A DNA stretch of 64,000 bases, taken from Pseudomonadota bacterium. Its GTDB lineage: Bacteria; Pseudomonadota; Alphaproteobacteria; Rhizobiales; Beijerinckiaceae. The notes beneath the pieces were generated by a model, which saw only the letters and a list, made by a program, of their open reading frames with translations, made no database searches and was not told where the DNA came from. Below, one piece after another: positions 46,112-53,249 of the stretch. Made by a program: the position numbers and the translations under genes. Positions within the stretch are counted from its first letter, which is position 1. The number at the start of each line of letters is the position of its first letter. The stretch is taken from positions 4,286-68,285 of the forward strand of contig JAFAEL010000225.1 of the NCBI GenBank assembly GCA_023423995.1. The letters are read 5' to 3'.

Positions 46112-46828
46112 TCAGTCCGTCACCAGCCGGTAGCCGATGCCGCGCACGGTCTGCAGGTAGACCGGGTTGGCCGGATCGAGCTCGATCTTGCGGCGCAGCC
46201 GATTGATCTGGACGTCGACCGCCCGGTCGTTCGCCCCGTTGCCGTTCGTCCCGGAGAGCTCCTCGCGCGCCACCTCGCCTCCGAACCGATGCCCGAGGAT
46301 GCTGAGGATCTCCCGCTCCCGTTCCGTGATCCGGATCGGCTCGCCGTGCCGTCGCAACTCGCCCCGGTCGAGTCGGAAGGTGAAGGGCCCGAAGCGAACG
46401 AGGTCGGGACCGGCCGAGCTTGGTTCGGCAGTCGGGCCCGCGCGCCGCAGCATGTTGGCGATCCGAAGAAGAAGCTCGCGCGGCTCGAAGGGCTTCGCGA
46501 GGTAATCGTCGGCTCCGATCTCCAAGCCCTCGATGCGGTCATTCGCGTCGGAGCGCGCCGTCAGCATCAGCGTCGGGATGGGCGAGTCTGCGCGAACCCG
46601 GCGCAGGAACTCGAACCCTGTCTCGCCCGGCATCATGACGTCGAGCACCATCGCGTCGAACACGACGCTGCCGGACTTCGCCCGTGCCTCCGCCGCGCTC
46701 GCCGCGGTGGTGACGCGGTAGCCGTTCTCGCCGAGGAAGCGCGAGAGGAGATCCCGAAGTCGCCGGTCGTCGTCGACGACGAGGATATGCGGTGCGTGGT
46801 CCGGCGGTTCGCTGCGCGGGGCGCTCAT
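46112..46828 (-). CDS. OmpR-family response regulator (PetR-like context)
   Basis: The protein has 238 residues. The receiver domain has acidic pair DD/D at 19-21, phospho-site D63 (VLDVMMPG) and the conserved Lys in LAKPFEP. A winged-helix DNA-binding domain occupies about 140-235. It overlaps the marR stop and precedes the kinase by 2 bases. The marR-ompR pair resembles petP-petR of Rhodobacter capsulatus, which are needed for bc1 complex formation; that function is a suggestion only here. Confidence 0.92.
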   Translation of the reverse strand: MSAPRSEPPDHAPHILVVDDDRRLRDLLSRFLGENGYRVTTAASAAEARAKSGSVVFDAMVLDVMMPGETGFEFLRRVRADSPIPTLMLTARSDANDRIEGLEIGADDYLAKPFEPRELLLRIANMLRRAGPTAEPSSAGPDLVRFGPFTFRLDRGELRRHGEPIRITEREREILSILGHRFGGEVAREELSGTNGNGANDRAVDVQINRLRRKIELDPANPVYLQTVRGIGYRLVTD

Positions 46829-47370
46829 GCCCCAAGCTTAGCGCCCGAGAGCTGCTTTCGCACCTTTGCCCGCTCGGCCGGGTCCAGCATGCCGATCAGG
46901 AAACGGGAGACCACCGCCTCGGCCTCCTCGCCTTCGAGCGCGCGGGCGATCCGCTTTGTCTGGAGTCGCGCCATCCGAAGCGCCAGTTCCCGACCCTCCT
47001 CCGTCGCCCACAGCAGGCGCTGCCGGCGGTCGGTCTGCCCCGCCCGCTGGACGATGTAACCCTTCTCGATGAGCTCCTTGAGCACGCGATTGAGGCTCTG
47101 TTTCGTGATCTTCAGGATGTCCAGCAGTTCCGCGATCGTCATGCCGGGCCGTCGCGTGACGAAATGGAGAACGCGGTGATGCGCCCGCCCGAACCCGTAT
47201 TCGGCGAGAATGCGATCCGGATCGCTGACGAAGTCGCGATAGGCGAAGAAGAATAGCTCGATGAGTGCGTAGGCCGGGTCGACCTCCGCCTTCTCCGCCT
47301 TGGCGACAGCGCCGCTCGAGACAGTGGCCTCGGCCAAATCTAACCCTCGATACGTCAGCTTCGTTGACAT
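46825..47370 (-). CDS. MarR-family regulator (PetP-like)
   Basis: The protein has 181 residues. The MarR winged helix reads TIAELLDILKITKQSLNRVLKELIEKGYIVQRAGQTDRRQRLLWATEEG (about 80-130). It is first in the minus-strand operon, with its stop overlapping the response-regulator start by 4 bases, and is divergent from ilvE across a 75-base gap that must hold both promoters. A wide inverted repeat there is a candidate operator. Confidence 0.92.
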   Translation of the reverse strand: MSTKLTYRGLDLAEATVSSGAVAKAEKAEVDPAYALIELFFFAYRDFVSDPDRILAEYGFGRAHHRVLHFVTRRPGMTIAELLDILKITKQSLNRVLKELIEKGYIVQRAGQTDRRQRLLWATEEGRELALRMARLQTKRIARALEGEEAEAVVSRFLIGMLDPAERAKVRKQLSGAKLGA

Positions 47371-47397
47371 ATCCCAGGGGCAGGATTAGCCGTCAAC
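47363..47397. promoter_or_regulatory. Wide inverted repeat GTTGAC-N23-GTCAAC between marR operon and ilvE
   Basis: GTTGAC (47363-47368) and GTCAAC (47392-47397) face each other in the divergent promoter region; the first half overlaps the marR start codon. The TTGACA at 47364-47369 could also serve as a -35 element toward ilvE. This could be a binding site for the MarR or OmpR protein, but 6-bp arms 23 apart may be chance. Confidence 0.25.
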
Positions 47398-47445
47398 TCA
47401 CCGAAATAAGAACGCGGGACAGCGGATATTTCGGAGGAGACAAGG

Positions 47446-48330
47446 ATGAGTTTGCCCTTCGATCAGCGCGATGGATGGATCTGGTTCAACGGCCAGCTCC
47501 TGCCCTGGAAGGACGCGAAGCTCCACGTATTGTCACACGGCCTCCACTACGCATCCTCGGTATTCGAGGGCGAGCGCGCCTATGGCGGCGTGATCTTCAA
47601 GTCGCGCGAGCATTCAGAGCGTTTCCGCCGTTCGGCGCAGATCCTCGACTTCGAAATCCCCTACAGCGTCGAGGAGCTCGATGCCGCCAAGGCGCTCGTG
47701 GTCGAGAAGAACGGCAACCCCGACGTCTATGTCCGTCCCTTGGCTTGGCGCGGGTCGGAGATGATGGCCGTTGCCGCGCAGAACGCCACCGTCAACGTCG
47801 CGATCGCCGTCTGGCCCTGGCCCAGCATGTTCGACATCAACGAGAAGATGAAGGGCATCCGCCTCGACATCGCCGAGTATCGTCGCCCCGATCCGCAGAC
47901 CGCGCCGTCCTCCTCCAAGGCGGCCGGGCTCTACATGATCTGCACGATCTCCAAGCATGCCGCCGAGCGGAAGGGCTATGCCGACGCCATGATGCTCGAC
48001 TGGCAGGGCCGCGTGGCCGAATGCACCGGCGCGAACATCTTCTTCACGCGGGATGGCGCCCTGCATACGCCGATCGCGGATTGCTTCCTCGACGGCATCA
48101 CGCGGCGCACGGTGATCGACCTTGCGAAGCGCCGAGGCCTTGAAGTGATCGAGCGCCGGATCATGCCGGAGGAGTTGTCCAGCTTCAACGAGTGCTTCAT
48201 CTGCGGCACCGGAGCCGAGGTAACGCCGGTTTCCGAGATCGGGCCCCACACCTTCCGGCCCGGCAACATCTCCCGCACCCTGGTCGAGGATTACGCGGCC
48301 GAAGTGCAGCCGAAGCTGGCGGCAGCCTGA
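47446..48330 (+). CDS. ilvE: Branched-chain amino acid aminotransferase
   Basis: The protein has 294 residues. PLP-binding K158 lies in SSSKAAGLY, and the fold-type IV block GYADAMMLDWQGRVAECTGANIFF follows. N-terminal HGLHYASSVFEGERAY is typical of the IlvE group rather than D-amino acid transaminase. It performs the last step of Val, Leu and Ile synthesis with glutamate. A GGAGGAG ribosome site precedes the ATG, and a 12-bp hairpin follows the stop. Confidence 0.94.
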   Translation: MSLPFDQRDGWIWFNGQLLPWKDAKLHVLSHGLHYASSVFEGERAYGGVIFKSREHSERFRRSAQILDFEIPYSVEELDAAKALVVEKNGNPDVYVRPLAWRGSEMMAVAAQNATVNVAIAVWPWPSMFDINEKMKGIRLDIAEYRRPDPQTAPSSSKAAGLYMICTISKHAAERKGYADAMMLDWQGRVAECTGANIFFTRDGALHTPIADCFLDGITRRTVIDLAKRRGLEVIERRIMPEELSSFNECFICGTGAEVTPVSEIGPHTFRPGNISRTLVEDYAAEVQPKLAAA

Positions 48331-48334
48331 AGCC

Positions 48335-48363
48335 GATCCCGCCCGGCCATCCCGGGCGGGATC
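48335..48363 (+). terminator. Perfect 12-bp hairpin after ilvE
   Basis: GATCCCGCCCGG (48335-48346), loop CCATC, CCGGGCGGGATC (48352-48363), starting 5 bases after the ilvE stop. Very stable, but without a T run. Confidence 0.6.
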
Positions 48364-48418
48364 ATACCCTGGAGGGGAACGGATCACCTTCGCGCGGCGT
48401 TCATGGCGAGAACAATCC

Positions 48419-48703
48419 ATGAACGAGCGACACATGAGCGATACTGCCCGTAAGACGGCCCGGCACCCGGATCCGGCGGAAATCCGCAATCCGAAAATCG
48501 ACCCGGCTGAGGCCGGGGATTCGAACCGAATCAAGGATCCGGACGACTGGGTCACGGGCCACGAGCCGATGACCGGCGCCCAGGCGTCCTACCTGAAGAC
48601 CCTCTCCGAACAGGCTCACGATACCGAGGCGTACGAGCCGGATTTGGACAAGGCGGAGGCCTCGAAGCGCATCGATCAGCTCCGGGTCGAAACCGGCCGC
48701 TGA
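48419..48703 (+). CDS. DUF3072 family small protein
   Basis: The protein has 94 residues (ATG 48434, MSDTARK, is an alternative start). The core IKDPDDWVTGHEPMTGAQASYLKTLSEQA followed by DKAEASKRIDQLRVETGR is the DUF3072 pattern. It is hydrophilic, without signal or membrane segment, and has no known function. It is a single-gene unit between the ilvE hairpin and the Tim44-like gene. Confidence 0.82.
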   Translation: MNERHMSDTARKTARHPDPAEIRNPKIDPAEAGDSNRIKDPDDWVTGHEPMTGAQASYLKTLSEQAHDTEAYEPDLDKAEASKRIDQLRVETGR

Positions 48704-48746
48704 GGCATTTCGTTCAGCAATCTTTCCCGCAAGCTATGCAGCGCGC

Positions 48747-48775
48747 TTGAGTCAGCCTTGAACTCACACCATATC
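48747..48775 (+). promoter_or_regulatory. Candidate sigma-70-type promoter for the Tim44-like gene
   Basis: TTGAGT (48747-48752) and CATATC (48770-48775) are 17 bases apart and about 40 bases before the Tim44-like ATG. The spacing is ideal but the -10 match is moderate. Confidence 0.35.
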
Positions 48776-48815
48776 TGTCATGTGCGGCCCAGTCCGGCAC
48801 GAAAGAGATAGGGGA

Positions 48816-49772
48816 ATGACGGAACGCTTCAACTCACTCGCCCGCGTCGCTGCAATCGCGGCGCTTGCGGCAGCGCTGGCCGCTCCGGTCGCCGAGGCGA
48901 AGGTGGGCGGCGGCTCGAGCTTCGGCTCGCGCGGCTCGCGCACCTGGAGCGCTCCACCCTCGACCGCGACGGCGCCCCGCGCCGGGCAGCCCATGCAGCG
49001 GACGGAGACACCCAATGTCGGCGCCCAGCAGCGGCCCGGGATGGGCGCCGCAGCCGCCAACCAGGGACGCCGCTTCGGTGGCCTTGGCACCGGCCTGATG
49101 GCGGGGCTGCTGGGAGCTGGCCTGTTCGGCATGCTGTTCGGCGGCGGTTTCTTCAGCGGCCTCGCCGGCCTCGCATCGATCTTCGGCCTCCTCATGCAGG
49201 TCGCGCTGATCGGCGGGCTCATCTGGCTGGCCATGCGCTTCTTCCGGCGGCGCAGCGAGCCTGCGATGGCCGGGGCGGGCGCAGCACCCTATGCCCGCTC
49301 GGCGCTTGGCGGCGCCATGCCAGGCGCAGCCTCCGGCGGTGGGAGCTCGCGCCCCGCAGCCGGCCCGGTGCAGATCGGCCAGAACGACTACCAGGCCTTC
49401 GAGCGGGCGCTGCACGACATCCAGACGGCCTATGGCCGTGAGGATATGCAGGCGCTCAGCTACATGGCGACGCCAGAGATGGTCCGGTACTTCGGGTCCG
49501 ATCTCGAGGCGAACCGCTCGCAGGGCGTGCGCAACGCGATCTCCGATCCGAAGCTGCTCCAGGGCGACCTTGCCGAGGCGTGGCGCGAAGGCTCGACCGA
49601 GTATGCCACCGTGGCGATGCGGTTCTCGCTGATCGACACGACGGTGGATCGGAACAGTGGGCGGATCGTCTCGGGAGACCCGCGGACACCGCAGGAATCG
49701 ACCGAGCTTTGGACGTTCCAGCGCGAGAACGGCGGCAAGTGGCTGTTGTCGGCAATCCAGCAAACGGCCTGA
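48816..49772 (+). CDS. Tim44-like domain membrane protein
   Basis: The protein has 318 residues from ATG 48816 (GGGGA upstream). A signal-like N-terminus (cleavage near AEA-KVGG) and a Gly/Ser/Pro-rich linker (GGGSSFGSRGSRTW) precede two close membrane segments (about 88-115 and 120-145). A C-terminal Tim44-type domain (about 190-318: DYQAFERALHDIQTAYGREDMQAL...) ends the protein. Bacterial Tim44-domain proteins are related to the mitochondrial import motor subunit and may associate with membrane protein processes. Function in bacteria is poorly known. Confidence 0.85.
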   Translation: MTERFNSLARVAAIAALAAALAAPVAEAKVGGGSSFGSRGSRTWSAPPSTATAPRAGQPMQRTETPNVGAQQRPGMGAAAANQGRRFGGLGTGLMAGLLGAGLFGMLFGGGFFSGLAGLASIFGLLMQVALIGGLIWLAMRFFRRRSEPAMAGAGAAPYARSALGGAMPGAASGGGSSRPAAGPVQIGQNDYQAFERALHDIQTAYGREDMQALSYMATPEMVRYFGSDLEANRSQGVRNAISDPKLLQGDLAEAWREGSTEYATVAMRFSLIDTTVDRNSGRIVSGDPRTPQESTELWTFQRENGGKWLLSAIQQTA

Positions 49773-49801
49773 CCGGCCGTTCGTCGGGCGACTGAACCAG
49801 G

Positions 49802-49829
49802 ACCGGCGCTTCGCGGCGCCGGTTTTTTT
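49802..49829 (+). terminator. Rho-independent terminator of the Tim44-like gene
   Basis: ACCGGCGC (49802-49809), loop TTCGCG, GCGCCGGT (49816-49823), followed by a run of T to 49829. This is the clearest intrinsic terminator in the window with that of carD. Confidence 0.92.
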
Positions 49830-49854
49830 GCATCCGCGCCTAGACTGCAGGCAA

Positions 49855-49946
49855 AGAAAAAGGCCGCCCTTGCGAGCGGCCCAAGTCTAGGGAGGAAACG
49901 CCCAAGGAGGGCATACAACATCGCGGCAGGGCCGCTCTGTTGCGAT
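49855..49946 (-). ncRNA. Candidate trans-acting small RNA with CCUCC (anti-Shine-Dalgarno) loops
   Basis: Read on the minus strand: a good promoter (next entry), then about 92 nt folding into four stems. Stem 1 is CATCGC/GCGATG (its first C lies 1 base before the predicted +1). Hairpin GCCC-UCCUU-GGGC and hairpin GUUU-CCUCCCU-AGAC both expose CCUCC. A terminator, GGCCGC/GCGGCC (49876-49881 with 49862-49867) plus UUUUUC, closes it. Exposed CCUCC motifs are the hallmark of alphaproteobacterial regulatory RNAs such as the suhB/alpha-r14 group, which block ribosome sites. No ORF occupies this stretch. Family assignment needs a covariance search. Confidence 0.72.
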
Positions 49947-49951
49947 GCACA

Positions 49952-49980
49952 AGATAGGTCAGCCTCCCTGACGTTGCAAG
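49952..49980 (-). promoter_or_regulatory. Promoter of the candidate small RNA
   Basis: On the minus strand CTTGCA (-35, 49980-49975) and CTATCT (-10, 49957-49952) are exactly 17 bases apart, close to the alphaproteobacterial housekeeping consensus. Predicted start is near 49946. Confidence 0.6.
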
Positions 49981-50127
49981 GGCCGACCGCTTGCAGCGGT
50001 GCATAAATTTCCAGGGATCCGCCTGGGCCGGCGCAAGCGTGGCAGAATGACCACAGGCTCAACAACAGCGGAACTCGACCGCCGGCCCCCGGTTCACCCT
50101 CCACAACCACACGCAGGAGGACGACGA

Positions 50128-50382
50128 ATGGAGGTCGTTCAAGATTTCCCCCGATCGGGAAGTCCGGCACCACGCCCGCCGAACCCGGGCCATGAACCCA
50201 TCCCGGGCGGCAACATTCCGACCGAAGTTCCGCCGACGGAGCCGGACGAGATGCCCGATATCGGGCCGACAGGACCGCGCAGCCCCTACCCCGTGAACGA
50301 CCCGGGGATCACCGACCCGCTCGGGCCGGGCTCGGAGCCGGATTATCTGCCCGGCCGGCCGACGAGCCCGATGCAGGTGTAG
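50128..50382 (+). CDS. Proline-rich small protein, unknown function
   Basis: The protein has 84 residues from ATG 50128 with GGAGG 9 bases upstream. About a quarter of residues are Pro and many are Gly, with motifs PAPRPPNPGHEPIPGG and DPLGPGSEPDYLPGRP. It has no Cys, no signal peptide and few hydrophobic residues, so is likely disordered. The frame is open upstream to 49999, but the ribosome site decides the start. Confidence 0.6.
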   Translation: MEVVQDFPRSGSPAPRPPNPGHEPIPGGNIPTEVPPTEPDEMPDIGPTGPRSPYPVNDPGITDPLGPGSEPDYLPGRPTSPMQV

Positions 50383-50393
50383 TCGGCTGAACG

Positions 50394-50768
50394 TCAGTGA
50401 TCGCCCTGGGACGATCTCACGTCCCGGGGCGAATTCAGGATCTCGAGAAGCGAGTTGGCGATATGGCGGGCCTCCTCGTCGGACAGTCGCAGCACGAACG
50501 GCGGCAGCGGACCCGATTGCAGCGCCACCACCGGCTCGCCCCGCTCGTCGGTGCCGACGTCCACGGTCGGGCTCTCCAGCTCCAGGAAGTCGTCCTCGCC
50601 GTAAGCCTCGCCGTCGTCATCCGGGTCGATCCGCAACAGCATCTGCCCGAGCGCAAGGATCAGGGATTGCGCCGTGCCCGCGTCCATAACCACAGCCGTC
50701 GTGTTGTCGTTCTTCTCGAACGCGAGTTGGATGTTGTCGCCTTCGAGCGTGACGGAAATTCCTGCCAT
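50394..50768 (-). CDS. Hypothetical acidic protein
   Basis: The protein has 124 residues. It alternates beta-like segments (SVTLEGDNIQLAFEK, TAVVMDAGTAQSLILALGQML, VVALQSGPLPPFVLRLS) with an acidic stretch (DPDDDGEAYGEDDFLELE). No family recognised and no signal peptide. Upstream on its strand AACGGGA precedes the ATG; the AT-rich CTCTATATAGGATAG at 50789-50804 may hold a promoter for either direction. Confidence 0.7.
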   Translation of the reverse strand: MAGISVTLEGDNIQLAFEKNDNTTAVVMDAGTAQSLILALGQMLLRIDPDDDGEAYGEDDFLELESPTVDVGTDERGEPVVALQSGPLPPFVLRLSDEEARHIANSLLEILNSPRDVRSSQGDH

Positions 50769-50890
50769 AACGGTCCCGTTGAGAACTGCTCTCTATATAG
50801 GATAGGGCAAGCTCCGGTGTGAGGGTTCATCAGGGAACCGGTAAACGGCACCTGCGCGCTCTTGACCAGAACTCAATCCAAGTACCCCTC

Positions 50891-51430
50891 ATGCGCCTGA
50901 CCCCGAGCGAGCTTCTCGACCGGCTACACCAGCAAGGTATCGCGGCCGAGACCCACGAACACCCGGCTGTCTTCACGGTGGCCGAGTCCCGTCCGTTGAA
51001 GCAGGCGATCCCCGGCGCGCACTCGAAGAACCTGTTCCTCAAGGACCGTAAGGGCCGCTTGTTCCTGGTCGTCGCGCAGCACGAGACCGAGATCGACCTC
51101 AAGCGCCTTCATGAGACCATCGGGGCTTCCGGCCGCTTGTCCTTTGGATCAGCAGAACTGCTGCGCGAGGTGCTGGGCGTCGAGCCCGGCTCCGTGACGC
51201 CATTTTCCGTGGTGCATGACCGGGCGGGCCGGGTGACGGTGATCATCGACGAGACCCTCGTCGGAGCCGACCGCGTGAACTTCCACCCGCTCGTGAACAC
51301 CATGACGACGGGACTGTCCCCCGCCGACCTGCTGGCCTTCCTCCGTTCGACAGGGCATGACCCTGTGATCCGCAAGCTTCCGGCGCCGGCCAAGGTTTGC
51401 ACGACCGACGCAGCGCTCCCATTTTCCTGA
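50891..51430 (+). CDS. YbaK/ProX-type aminoacyl-tRNA editing hydrolase
   Basis: The protein has 179 residues from ATG 50891 (start of the family-like N-terminus MRLTPSELLDRLHQQGI). The YbaK/EbsC domain contains TVAESRPLKQAIPGAHSKNLFLKDRKGRLFLVV and the conserved Lys in that block. Length and sequence are like ProX or PrdX, which hydrolyse Ala-tRNA-Pro. It is followed after 21 bases by cnoX. Confidence 0.88.
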   Translation: MRLTPSELLDRLHQQGIAAETHEHPAVFTVAESRPLKQAIPGAHSKNLFLKDRKGRLFLVVAQHETEIDLKRLHETIGASGRLSFGSAELLREVLGVEPGSVTPFSVVHDRAGRVTVIIDETLVGADRVNFHPLVNTMTTGLSPADLLAFLRSTGHDPVIRKLPAPAKVCTTDAALPFS

Positions 51431-51451
51431 GACAGACCAGTCGAGGCATCG

Positions 51452-52345
51452 ATGCTCGCCGAAGGCCCCCAACCCCCGGACAACCTCATCAAGGACACGA
51501 CCACGAACGGCTTCCGCCAGGACGTGATCGCGGAATCGATGAACCAGCCCGTGCTCGTCGATTTCTGGGCCCCGTGGTGCGGGCCTTGCAAGCAGCTGAC
51601 GCCGATCATCGAAAAGGCCGTGAAGGCAGCCGGCGGGAAGGTGAAGCTCGTCAAGATGAACATCGACGAGCATCCGCAGATCGCCGGGCAACTCGGCATC
51701 CAGTCGATCCCGGCCGTCTACGCGTTCGACCGCGGCCAGCCGGTCGACGGGTTCATGGGCGCGCTGCCCGAGAGCCAGGTGAAGGCCTTCATCGAGCGCC
51801 TCGTGGGCCCGGGGAGCGCGGGCGCGGACGAACTGCTGGCGGAGGCGGCCGAGCGGGTGAAGGCCGGGGACGTGACCGTTGCGGCCGAGCTGTACGCGGC
51901 AGTCCTCGCCGAGGATCCCGAGAATGTCACCGCGATCGCGGCCCTCGCCAAGCTCCATGTGGACCTGAAGGATTTCGAGGGTGCCCGTCGCTTCCTCGAC
52001 ATGGTGCCGGGCGGGAAGGCCGGGCACGCGGATGTGGCAGCCGCACGGGCGGCGCTGGAGCTCGCGGAGCAGGCCGAGTCGCTCGGCGATCTCGGCGAGC
52101 TCGAGCGGCGGATCGCGGCCAACCCGGACGATCACCAGGCCCGCTTCGACCTCGCGCTCGGGCTCAACGCCCGCAACCGTCGCGATGCGGCGGTCGATCA
52201 GCTCCTCGCCATCTTCAAACGCGAGCGCGGCTGGAACGACGATGCCGCCCGCAAGCAGTTGGTCCAGTTCTTCGAAGCCTGGGGTCCCCTGGACCCGGCC
52301 TCGATCGCCGGTCGACGGAAGCTCTCCTCGATGCTGTTCTCCTGA
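51452..52345 (+). CDS. cnoX: Thioredoxin-TPR co-chaperone CnoX (YbbN)
   Basis: The protein has 297 residues. A thioredoxin domain (about 25-125) with active-site WCGPC (C43, C46) is followed by TPR-like helices (about 135-297). CnoX proteins hold unfolded, oxidation-prone clients and hand them to GroEL. Unlike E. coli CnoX, which lacks a reactive CxxC, this one keeps both cysteines, as in Caulobacter. It precedes the Lon-N and Trm112 genes on the same strand. Confidence 0.9.
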   Translation: MLAEGPQPPDNLIKDTTTNGFRQDVIAESMNQPVLVDFWAPWCGPCKQLTPIIEKAVKAAGGKVKLVKMNIDEHPQIAGQLGIQSIPAVYAFDRGQPVDGFMGALPESQVKAFIERLVGPGSAGADELLAEAAERVKAGDVTVAAELYAAVLAEDPENVTAIAALAKLHVDLKDFEGARRFLDMVPGGKAGHADVAAARAALELAEQAESLGDLGELERRIAANPDDHQARFDLALGLNARNRRDAAVDQLLAIFKRERGWNDDAARKQLVQFFEAWGPLDPASIAGRRKLSSMLFS

Positions 52346-52367
52346 CCACTCATTGCCGGGGCGCTCC

Positions 52368-53030
52368 ATGAACGTGACCTACGAGGGCCCACAGGATCTG
52401 CCGGACACCATCCCGGTCTTTCCGCTCGCGGGCGCGCTGCTTCTTCCGCGTGGGCAGATGCCGCTCAACATCTTCGAGCCCCGCTACCTCGCAATGGTGG
52501 ACGCGGTGCTGGCCGGCTCGCGGCTGATCGGAATGATCCAGCCGCGCGACCCTGACGAGGCGGGCTCGGCGCCGGAACTCTACGATGTCGGCTGCGTCGG
52601 TCGCCTTGTGCAGTTCGCCGAGACGGGTGACGGCCGCTACCTGATCTCGCTGACCGGGGTCGCACGGTTCGAGATCCTCGGCGAGATCAATACGCGAGAA
52701 CCCTTCAGGCAGTGCCGGGTGTCCTTCGAACGCTTCGTGGGGGATTTTCGGGCGCGCGCCGGCGAAGAGTCGGTCGATCGCGCGGCAGTGCTCGCGGCCC
52801 TGAGATCATTCACCGAGGCGACAGGCCTCAAGATGGACTGGGAAGGCATCGAGCGGACGCCGAACGAGGCGCTCGTGAACGCGCTCTCGATGCTGGCGCC
52901 CTTCGGCGGGCGCGAGAAACAGGCCCTCCTGGAGGCTCCCGACCTGAAGAGCCGCGCCGAGATGCTCGTTGCCCTGACGGAGATCGAGCTGGCCAAGACC
53001 GGCTCGACGACGCAATCCACCCTGCAATAG
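52368..53030 (+). CDS. Lon N-terminal (substrate-binding) domain protein
   Basis: The protein has 220 residues from ATG 52368. It matches the LON substrate-binding domain throughout (DTIPVFPLAGALLLPRGQMPLNIFEPRYLAMVD, VGCVGRLVQF, YLISLTGVARFEI), without ATPase or protease domains. Such stand-alone proteins have no firm function. It lies 22 bases after cnoX and 9 before the Trm112 gene. Confidence 0.9.
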   Translation: MNVTYEGPQDLPDTIPVFPLAGALLLPRGQMPLNIFEPRYLAMVDAVLAGSRLIGMIQPRDPDEAGSAPELYDVGCVGRLVQFAETGDGRYLISLTGVARFEILGEINTREPFRQCRVSFERFVGDFRARAGEESVDRAAVLAALRSFTEATGLKMDWEGIERTPNEALVNALSMLAPFGGREKQALLEAPDLKSRAEMLVALTEIELAKTGSTTQSTLQ

Positions 53031-53039
53031 GAGCCCGCC

Positions 53040-53243
53040 ATGGCCGACGAAACCGGCGGGATCGAGCCGACGCGCATCGACCCGCGCCTTCTGGAACTCC
53101 TGGTCTGCCCCTTGACCAAGTGCCGCCTCGACTACGACGCCGAGGCGCAGGAATTGATCAGCAAGGGGGCGAAGCTCGCCTATCCGATCCGGGACGGCAT
53201 TCCCATCATGCTGCCGGAAGAGGCTCGCCCGCTGACGGAATAG
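53040..53243 (+). CDS. Trm112-family small zinc-ribbon-like protein
   Basis: The protein has 67 residues. The core [20 protein letters not shown] and [18 protein letters not shown] is the Trm112/YcaR family. Two of the usual four zinc cysteines are present (CPLTKC); loss of the other pair is common in proteobacteria. Eukaryotic Trm112 activates methyltransferases; the bacterial role is unclear. Confidence 0.9.
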   Translation: MADETGGIEPTRIDPRLLELLVCPLTKCRLDYDAEAQELISKGAKLAYPIRDGIPIMLPEEARPLTE

Positions 53244-53249
53244 CCGGCC

